Origin: an uncultured Lachnospiraceae bacterium
Lineage (GTDB): Bacteria; Bacillota; Clostridia; Lachnospirales; Lachnospiraceae
Length of the DNA: 21,497 bases
Reading direction: 5' to 3'
NCBI GenBank assembly: GCA_910584945.1
Contig: CAJUDY010000052.1
Location: 1 to 21,497 of the forward strand
This document shows, piece after piece, positions 16,523 to 21,497 of the stretch. The notes beneath the pieces were generated by a model, which had not been told where the DNA came from, did no database searches, and saw nothing but the letters and a program-made list of their open reading frames with translations. Within the stretch, counting starts at the first letter, position 1, and each line of letters begins with the position of its first letter. A program made the position numbers and the translations under genes.

Positions 16523-17053
16523 ATGGATATTAACAAAGAAATGTATATATGGGTGGATACGGTATTCCAAAAAACTAGCAAAGAAGGTATTGTATTTGAT
16601 GGGAATTCATTTGATGATGTACTGGGATTTGGACTTGAGAAAAGATGTTATGAGGGGGAATTTATTCAATTGTCAAAAGATGGATCAGTGAAAAATTTTG
16701 GGAAAATAAGCATGATACATTATTCGCGATTTGGACTAAAATGGATTGTAAACACTGATAATTTTACTATGAAACTGCCTTTTTTATTAACAAGCAATTT
16801 AGCTATGAATCATGTTTACAGCGGTAAAATTCAAATAATACTTACTAATAACGCAGAGAAAAAAATAGAAAAGTACTCGGATACTAATTTTGCAGTCATA
16901 TCTGAAAATTGTATTGCAAATTTATCTATTCATGAAAGCTCTGTTTTTATGGATATTTTTACAGATAAAATAAATTTGAAATATAAAGATCTTTCAAAAG
17001 AGCATTTTTGCTTTGAAGGATATGATGACTGTATAGGAAAAATTAACGTATGA
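16523..17053 (+). CDS. Orphan protein, probable immunity gene
   Basis: A 176-residue soluble protein starts at ATG 16523; GGGAAAG lies farther upstream than ideal. It looks strand-rich (YIWVDTVF, EFIQLSKDGSVKNFGKISMI, KIQIILTNN), suggesting a beta-sandwich or barrel. It has no signal peptide, membrane helix or catalytic motif. It is AT-rich and followed directly by a vgrG scrap. Its cognate toxin is absent, since what precedes it is the decayed HELNH tail. I do not recognise the family; immunity is inferred from context. Confidence 0.55.
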   Translation: MDINKEMYIWVDTVFQKTSKEGIVFDGNSFDDVLGFGLEKRCYEGEFIQLSKDGSVKNFGKISMIHYSRFGLKWIVNTDNFTMKLPFLLTSNLAMNHVYSGKIQIILTNNAEKKIEKYSDTNFAVISENCIANLSIHESSVFMDIFTDKINLKYKDLSKEHFCFEGYDDCIGKINV

Positions 17054-17073
17054 CTTTTATAAAGTGGAAAACA

Positions 17074-17197
17074 AGCTGGACATCGACAGCGGAAGACATG
17101 GACAGCTCTGCTATCTATGGACCTGGTTTCAACTACAGGGAATCTGATGTACATGATGCCGCAGGCAGGGACCCGCGTCTCTCTGTATTTCAAAGGA
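17074..17197 (+). pseudogene. vgrG scrap (OB region)
   Basis: This matches 5775-5899 of the intact vgrG with about a dozen changes, from AGCTGGACATCGACAGCGG to TTTCAAAGGA. It separates two orphan genes. Its terminal AAAGGA lies just before the ATG at 17202 and could serve as that gene's ribosome binding site. Confidence 0.85.
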
Positions 17198-17201
17198 CAT
17201 A

Positions 17202-17552
17202 ATGAGAATAGAAAAGAGAAATCGGAATACTAAGTGGTTTAAAAAAGAGGGATTGAAAATAAAAATAAAGAACAAAGGAGATAAATCAGAAATCTGGGTT
17301 ACGCTTGATAAATATAATATTTGTTTGAAATTATTATTGTTTGATTTTATTGCACAATTAAAAGAAGAGATGCTGCTGGATATTACTATTGATAAAGTGC
17401 TGGGAAATCAAAGAATATTTGTTATAAACTCAAATTATGATATGGAAATAATGAACTATATTGAAAGGTTTATAGACGAATGGAATATTAGAATTAGCAA
17501 AAATACAGTTTCTGATCTTGATATTATTCCAGATGAAATATGGTATGAATGA
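17202..17552 (+). CDS. Orphan small protein, probable immunity gene
   Basis: A 116-residue protein starts at ATG 17202, four bases after AAAGGA of the vgrG scrap. A basic N-terminus leads into alternating strands (LKIKIKNK, EIWVTLDKYNI), a helix with FDFIAQLKEEM, strand RIFVINSN and a second helix with YIERFIDEWNI. This is a compact alpha/beta fold with an acidic end (DLDIIPDEIWYE). It has no membrane segment or known motif. Size, AT-richness and position between a vgrG scrap and a toxin remnant suggest an orphan immunity gene. Confidence 0.55.
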   Translation: MRIEKRNRNTKWFKKEGLKIKIKNKGDKSEIWVTLDKYNICLKLLLFDFIAQLKEEMLLDITIDKVLGNQRIFVINSNYDMEIMNYIERFIDEWNIRISKNTVSDLDIIPDEIWYE

Positions 17553-17780
17553 CTTTTACATAAGCCCCATTATAGTCCCTTCATAAATATAGGTGTAGCG
17601 CAACAAGATATAATTCATAAAGAACTGCATCATAGATGGCGGAAAAGAGGAATTATGGGTCACCATCCAAGAGGAACGGAAAAGAAAGAGTTGTTTTATA
17701 AAATAATTAAACGATATATGGAGGCTATAGTGAGTCGGTATACATGTGAGGAACATGGTATTACATTCAGATGCTTATAA
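17553..17780 (+). pseudogene. Fragment of an unidentified toxin tail
   Basis: One frame is open without a start for 75 codons and encodes a basic, His-rich peptide (KELHHRWRKR, GHHPRGTEKKELFY) ending in helices. It has no upstream part and no core attached. Its basic character would suit the C-terminal end of a nuclease-type toxin, but no family can be named. Confidence 0.35.
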
Positions 17781-18060
17781 TAGTCAACCAATAAGATTGC
17801 TTTCTTGTAATACGGGTCGTTTAGCCGATGGCTTTGCACAGAATCTGGCTAATTTTATGAATGTAGAAGTAAGTGCACCAACTAAATATATTTGGGCATA
17901 TCATGATGGTAAACATATAGTTGAAAACACTAATGGGATGCCAGCTACAACGGATATTCCCATACTGCGGGATAAGAAAATTTATAAATTATATTTGATT
18001 AAAAGAGATAAGATTTATAAAAAAGTGAAATTAAAGTTGTTTCTGCAATATGTAAAGTAA
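17746..18060 (+). pseudogene. Remnant of a toxin-associated domain with SCNTG motif
   Basis: The frame encodes QPIRLLSCNTGRLADGFAQ, then NVEVSAPT and WAYHDGK. This pattern recurs near the C-terminus of Rhs and other polymorphic toxins and resembles the Ser-Cys region of caspase-like peptidases. The preceding catalytic-His region is absent, and the frame runs out in a Lys-rich tail, so this is the last part of a lost effector. The ATG at 17746 is probably not a real start. The following 18061-18139 holds nothing I can name. Confidence 0.5.
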
Positions 18061-18139
18061 ATTTTATTGAGGCAAGAAATATGCTGAGCAATCCTGTTGT
18101 TCTTATTGCAGAGGGAAATGCATATGAAATGAGTTTCTA

Positions 18140-18298
18140 ATGGAAATAGGATTTATTTTTAAAGATGGAGAAAAAGGTAAACGAATAGTAGGAGGAGCAG
18201 ATTCTAAATACTCATGTGAAAATCTGGACTGGTTAAATTTTAAAGGGAAAAATGATAAGATTTTCACTATTGTTTGTGTCCTGAGTAAATCGGTGTGA
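18140..18298 (+). CDS. Small ORF, possibly an immunity-gene fragment
   Basis: The 52-codon frame from ATG 18140 reads GFIFKDGEKG, then CENLDWLNFKGKNDKIFTIV. It looks protein-like but has no ribosome binding site. It may be a broken immunity gene for the SCNTG remnant upstream. Confidence 0.25.
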   Translation: MEIGFIFKDGEKGKRIVGGADSKYSCENLDWLNFKGKNDKIFTIVCVLSKSV

Positions 18299-18299
18299 A

Positions 18300-18446
18300 A
18301 TGTATTCAAGGGGACATGGTGATACAAGTTATATTCCTAATTGTGTCAATTATTTTGGAAAAGTTTATACAAACAAAGATGCAGAGATTTGGAATTTATT
18401 GAATACACATAAAGCATATAAATACTTAAAAATATATTATCAGTGA
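18300..18446 (+). pseudogene. C-terminal tail of a lost toxin
   Basis: A 48-codon frame has GHGDTSYIPNCVNYFGKVY and ends at a TGA overlapping the GTG start of the next gene. The overlap is the usual toxin-immunity junction in this window. The upstream toxin body is missing. I do not recognise the family. Confidence 0.4.
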
Positions 18447-18838
18447 AAGAAAGAATAAAAGTGGAACACAAATGTGATGAAAAAAGTTTAGTAGTTTTAA
18501 GAGAAGTGGGAGTGTTGACCACATATAAATGTCTGGTGTGTGGTAAAGAATTCAGCGAAATAGGCTCGATTGTAATTACAGATGACAAGGATTTATTAAT
18601 GTGTGAAATATATATTAAATGGTCAGAAGATTCTTCGATTGTATCCCAAATCAGTAAATTGAAGAAATTAATTCCTGATACAAAAAAAATAAGTAATAAT
18701 ACATTGCTGGAAGCGGCCAAAAAGGGAAAAAGCTTAAAGGTAGCAGAAATGTTTTCAGCTGAAGCTTATGAATTACTGGAAAAAGGAAAGATGATGGGAG
18801 TAATACTACAAGTGATAGAGTGTAATTATGATAAGTAA
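18443..18838 (+). CDS. Orphan immunity candidate with CxxC pair and L7/L12-like helical end
   Basis: GTG 18443 overlaps the stop of the toxin tail before it, a coupling typical of toxin-immunity pairs. The 131-residue protein has a Cys at about residue 11 and CLVCG near 35 in a ribbon-like N-terminus. The C-terminal half has the pattern ISKLKKLIPD, LLEAAKKGK and AYELLEKGK. This loosely recalls the ribosomal L7/L12 C-terminal fold seen in some small clostridial proteins. It has no membrane segment. The assignment as immunity is contextual, and the true start is uncertain because no clear ribosome binding site is present. Confidence 0.5.
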   Translation: MKERIKVEHKCDEKSLVVLREVGVLTTYKCLVCGKEFSEIGSIVITDDKDLLMCEIYIKWSEDSSIVSQISKLKKLIPDTKKISNNTLLEAAKKGKSLKVAEMFSAEAYELLEKGKMMGVILQVIECNYDK

Positions 18839-18880
18839 AAATTATGCACAGAAATTTAAACTTAATATAGAGAGAACAGG

Positions 18881-18985
18881 CGCTGAGGCGAAGAAAAATC
18901 AGATTCGGAACGTAAAATAGAAAAGCGATCCTTTCAGATTGTGTCCATGACCTGCGGGCATATCATCCGGAAGGCGGCTGCGGAG
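18881..18985 (+). pseudogene. vgrG scrap carrying the same upstream variant as the broken copy
   Basis: This matches 14488-14593 in the broken vgrG, including the segment CGCTG..GCGAA..TCAGAT.CGGAAC.TAAAATAGAAAAG that the intact gene at 4874 lacks, then TCCTTTCAG and ATGACCTGCGGGCA. It ends ten bases before the next orphan gene. Confidence 0.8.
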
Positions 18986-18995
18986 CAAGAATAAA

Positions 18996-19415
18996 ATGAG
19001 TAGAAATTATGATGATGATAATAATAAAGCAGTGAACATTGTATGGAAAAAATTTGAAAAGATACATCCCAAAGAAACAAGACCAGGATGGCTGGAGAAT
19101 TATATAACGGTCAGCGGGAAGAAAAATCAGAATAAAAATTGGGTAATTAGGATTTTTTTGATTCCTAAAATACAATTAAAACCTGATCAACATTTAGAAT
19201 GGGGAATTGATGGAATTCCTACAATTGTCAGAATTGACCAGATAACAGGAAAACGTTATATGCTTATTTGTGATGGTTTGGCAGATGAAATAAAAATCAT
19301 ATTTGAAGCAGAAGTTGATTTCACAAATAATTTGATTAATATACTTATAGATACAGGCCTTGGCGTTTTAAACAATAATAAATATCAAATGCTCAGAATG
19401 AGTAGTGAGAAATAG
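18996..19415 (+). CDS. Orphan small protein, probable immunity gene
   Basis: A 139-residue protein starts at ATG 18996, immediately after a vgrG scrap. The N-terminus is very acidic and helical (YDDDNNKAVNIVWKKF). The centre is strand-rich with WVIRIFLIPKIQL, then GIDGIPTIVRIDQITGKRY, and the end is FTNNLINILIDTGLGVL. The layout resembles small immunity proteins of the cystatin-like type, but I cannot name a family. It has no toxin partner nearby. The next 176 bp to 19591 contain only short broken frames. Confidence 0.5.
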   Translation: MSRNYDDDNNKAVNIVWKKFEKIHPKETRPGWLENYITVSGKKNQNKNWVIRIFLIPKIQLKPDQHLEWGIDGIPTIVRIDQITGKRYMLICDGLADEIKIIFEAEVDFTNNLINILIDTGLGVLNNNKYQMLRMSSEK

Positions 19416-19591
19416 GTGGCTATACTATGCGAAAAGAAGATATTTTAACTCTGATGATTTGGACTTTTTGAAGACATATATATTAGTACAGTGACTTAGC
19501 GTGTTGGAAATTTATGTGATTTATATATTTGATAGTAATGGTTATCTACATCATCAAATAGGGATTGCAAAGAATTATTATAAAATTAAGA

Positions 19592-19795
19592 GAGACGGTG
19601 CAGCTGGAGCTGGACATCGACAGCGGAAGATCCGGACAGCCCTGCTATTCATGGACCTGGGTTCCGACTACGGGGAATCTGATGTACATGATGCCGCAGG
19701 CAGGAACCCGCGTCTCCCTGTATTTCAAAGGAGACGAAGAAGAGAGCGCCATAGCGGTGAACTGCATCCGGAGCGGAGAAGGATGTAAAGAAGCG
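19592..19795 (+). pseudogene. vgrG scrap (OB region), first part of a chimeric relic
   Basis: This matches 15099-15302 of the broken vgrG almost perfectly, including the GGAAGATCCGG variant, from the ETVQLELDI codons to GCKE. It is in an open frame that continues into the next piece. Homology ends abruptly at 19795. Confidence 0.88.
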
Positions 19796-19799
19796 AGGA

Positions 19800-19978
19800 G
19801 TGATCGTGCCGCTGAAAGAAAAAGAAATATTGAAAAAGCGCTGGGATGGAATCTGTGAAAAAAATCAAAGTATTTATGATAATCATGTGTTTATCGAGCG
19901 GGAGTACATGCAATTCTCCATGCAGGATATCTATCCTCCCATGGTAAGACTCATGCTTCCAAAATCGTTTGTGAACCT
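19800..19978 (+). pseudogene. N-terminal fragment of a DcrB/EagR-like adaptor
   Basis: Read from GTG 19800, the peptide has SIYDNHVFIEREYMQFSMQD, then VRLMLPKSFVNL. It aligns with SIHDDYVYIGRERLEFTEQD and VRIMLPRTFLKL of the adaptor at 11963. GAGGAG lies directly before the start. Homology stops about residue 60, where it is fused out of frame to a vgrG piece. Confidence 0.75.
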
Positions 19979-19984
19979 GTCGGA

Positions 19985-20277
19985 TGGCGGGGGCCAAGGT
20001 AAAAGTAAGGCTGACACCGGATGCAGGTGGAGGAAGCGGGAAATGGTTTCTGTTTTCCACGGTATATTCCTCGCCTGACGGAAGCGGATGGTACTGCATG
20101 CCGGAGATTGGGGACGAGATCCGACTGTATTTTCCGACCGTAAAAGAATAGTATGCCTATGTGATCAGTGCAGTCCATCAGCCGGTGCCCGGAAGGGCCG
20201 GAACAGACAGGGGGGATAAAGCAGAGGACGAAAAAGAGACGGAAGAAGCGGAAAAAGATGGGTTAAAATTCGTATAA
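19985..20277 (+). pseudogene. Fragment of type-2 vgrG (OB region) with an internal stop
   Basis: The frame reads GGGSGKWFLFSTVYSSPDGSGWY, then EIGDEIRLYFP, a TAG stop, and YAYVISAVHQPV. It matches residues about 310-360 of the VgrG at 12560. A Lys/Glu/Asp-rich linker follows to the TAA at 20275. Adaptor fragment followed by type-2 vgrG repeats the gene order of 11963-14095. Confidence 0.85.
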
Positions 20278-20420
20278 ATCAGACATCATATGATATCAAA
20301 CGCTTAAATATTGTTTTGCCCAACGTTGAGTTGACAAGAGAACAAAAAACAGCACTTGAAGGTTTGAAAGCTTATGCAGAAAGTTTGAAAATAGAAGTTA
20401 AAGTGTATATTACAAAGTAA
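20268..20420 (+). pseudogene. C-terminal tail of a lost polymorphic toxin
   Basis: The frame, open from 20220, encodes RLNIVLPNVELTREQ, then LKAYAESLKIEVKVYI before the TAA at 20418. Endings of this kind (polar turn, helix with Ala-Tyr-Ala, final beta strand) close the nuclease domains of many Rhs and CDI toxins. The catalytic part is missing. The following gene starts 14 bases later with its own AAAGGAG. Confidence 0.6.
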
Positions 20421-20434
20421 AGGAGATTAATTTA

Positions 20435-20923
20435 ATGAACGAATGGATTAATTTAGATGTCCATGTAGACAAGAATAAAAATATAATACTGGTGCCATTT
20501 AAAACATGTGAAGCTGGCTACGGAGTAGCTACCGACCCAATTATGCAGGTAGGTAGTGAGGAATGGGATAATATATCTCAATATATTTTGGATTTGTTGT
20601 ATGAAATATCTAAAGACCCTCTGGAAGGGGAATACGAATCGACAGCCTTTGAAAAAATATATGGGAGTAGAGGGTTCAAGCAGTTTTCCAAAAGATATAT
20701 CTGTATAGCGGTTATGCAAAACCTAAGTGATCATAAAATTACTATTTATAACTGTCCCCGACTGTCAGATGGATCGTATGGAACGGAGAAAGGTACAATA
20801 AGTGAAAAATACAGTATTGAATATGTAAGCGAAGCGGAAAAGGATCTGGTACAGGAAAACTTTTTAAAAGCATATCTGGATGCACAGCGGTATCTGGAAG
20901 CGATTGGGAGTAAACTGCTTTGA
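20435..20923 (+). CDS. Immunity protein, CdiI-like
   Basis: ATG 20435 has AAAGGAG eight bases upstream. The 162-residue soluble protein begins with a strand (NEWINLDVHVD) and PFKTCEAGYG. A conserved-looking helix follows (EEWDNISQYILDLLYEI), then FEKIYGSRGFKQFSKRYICIAV, and it ends in a helix with YLDAQRYLEAIG. This order resembles the CdiI family of contact-dependent inhibition immunity proteins, which bind nuclease toxins in the cytoplasm. That agrees with the nuclease-like toxin tail directly before it. The toxin is gone, so it is an orphan immunity gene, and it appears fully intact. Confidence 0.7.
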   Translation: MNEWINLDVHVDKNKNIILVPFKTCEAGYGVATDPIMQVGSEEWDNISQYILDLLYEISKDPLEGEYESTAFEKIYGSRGFKQFSKRYICIAVMQNLSDHKITIYNCPRLSDGSYGTEKGTISEKYSIEYVSEAEKDLVQENFLKAYLDAQRYLEAIGSKLL

Positions 20924-21034
20924 TTATTTTAAACTGGATATCTGTAAATCATGTCTTTGGCTTTTACAAACAGTTATTCAAAGCATTTTAAAATGTAAAG
21001 CAGAGATCAGTACCCGGTAAGGGAGGTGCGTGAA

Positions 21035-21472
21035 ATGTCCGTGATCCATACAGGCGATCTCCGGACAGAGGGACTGAACGGGATCGGAACGGTCCTGGAA
21101 TTCCGGATGGAAGAGATGCCGGGCGCCCATTCCACAGCGATGGTGACCTGCCGCATGGATACAGGGAAGGCAGCCGGGCTTCTTGGCGAACCGGTATGCG
21201 ACCGTACCGTCACCATCTATCGGGCTGGCGCAGAACGTCCGGTATATTCCGGCATGATTCGCAGAGGATCTGTTACAGAAGAAAACGGCGTACAGACCAT
21301 GCGCCTGGAGCTGGTCTCCGGGACGATCCGGATGGATCTGGCGAAAAAAGACCGTTCCTGGCAGGATACAGGGATGAGCTACGGAGCGCTGTTTCGTCAG
21401 GTGGCGGCCCGGGCAGGAGCCGGGGTCCTCTATCCTTTTTATTTGGGAAAGACTAAGGAAAGGAAATTATAA
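21035..21472 (+). CDS. N-terminal part of a third VgrG, truncated
   Basis: ATG 21035 with GGGAGG at 21021-21026 (eight bases before) is preferred to the GTG at 21026, which would overlap the ribosome binding site. The 145 residues align with the start of the VgrG at 4874: TGDLR, EFRMEEMPGAHS, PVYSGMI, EENG, MRLELVSGTIRMDL and SWQDTGMSYGALFRQ. Homology ends near residue 138 and the frame stops at 21470-21472, where AT-rich sequence begins. It is a stump of a diverged VgrG subtype, mirroring the VgrG tail at 1-159. The 111 bp before it (20924-21034) hold no gene. Confidence 0.82.
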   Translation: MSVIHTGDLRTEGLNGIGTVLEFRMEEMPGAHSTAMVTCRMDTGKAAGLLGEPVCDRTVTIYRAGAERPVYSGMIRRGSVTEENGVQTMRLELVSGTIRMDLAKKDRSWQDTGMSYGALFRQVAARAGAGVLYPFYLGKTKERKL

Positions 21473-21497
21473 TCAAAATGATTTGGATTTATTAAAC

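Noticed and set aside
19501..19788. 95-codon frame across the vgrG scrap
   Set aside because: It reads the scrap in the wrong frame; the homologous frame is the one entering at 19565.
1..21497. CRISPR array, tRNA, rRNA, transposase or integrase genes
   Set aside because: I saw no regularly spaced repeats, no cloverleaf-like or rRNA sequence, and no frame with transposase or recombinase motifs.

Overview
The window looks like an accessory region of a Bacillota genome, most likely an anaerobic member of the Lachnospiraceae or a related clostridial family. The reasons are strong GGGAGG-type ribosome binding sites, a GC-rich backbone interleaved with very AT-rich inserts, and a VgrG/Pvc8-type spike gene next to a DUF4280 (PAAR-like) gene, a pairing I know mainly from clostridial contractile-injection or type VI-like loci. 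Taxonomy is inference. Every supported gene is on the + strand. No sheath, tube or baseplate gene is present, so the injection machine itself must be elsewhere.

Layout. (1) 1-3160: the tail of a truncated VgrG, followed by an AT-rich cassette of four overlapping membrane-protein ORFs. (2) 3161-4761: a decayed vgrG scrap and a nucleoside-phosphorylase-fold protein with two C-terminal membrane helices. (3) 4874-7646: a complete VgrG effector, made of spike, hydrophobic segment and a C-terminal zinc-metallopeptidase toxin, with a small immunity candidate behind it. (4) 7678-8804: a recombination scar, then an orphan toxin module that keeps only the hydrophobic part of VgrG and has a different HExxH toxin, with a zinc-ribbon immunity candidate. 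(5) 9106-14095: a compact GC-rich operon with two conserved proteins of unknown function, a DUF4280 PAAR-like protein, a probable DcrB/EagR-like adaptor and a toxin-free VgrG. (6) 14111-16236: a second copy of the effector VgrG, broken by a 101-bp net insertion and by loss of its toxin. (7) 16237-20923: a graveyard of AT-rich orphan immunity genes and toxin tails, separated by short pieces of vgrG. It ends in a chimeric relic (vgrG piece, adaptor piece, second-type vgrG piece, toxin tail) and an intact immunity gene. (8) 21035-21472: the N-terminal part of a third VgrG, cut short where AT-rich sequence resumes.

How it works together. The intact operon in (5) supplies a spike (VgrG), a tip (PAAR-like) and probably an adaptor. 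Effector VgrGs carry interchangeable C-terminal toxins behind a constant core, and each toxin is followed by an immunity gene. The constant core, present whole or in pieces at least eight times, looks like the recombination substrate by which new toxin-immunity pairs are acquired and old immunity genes are retained as orphans. This is the logic of Rhs and CDI orphan cassettes, here built on VgrG in a Gram-positive lineage.
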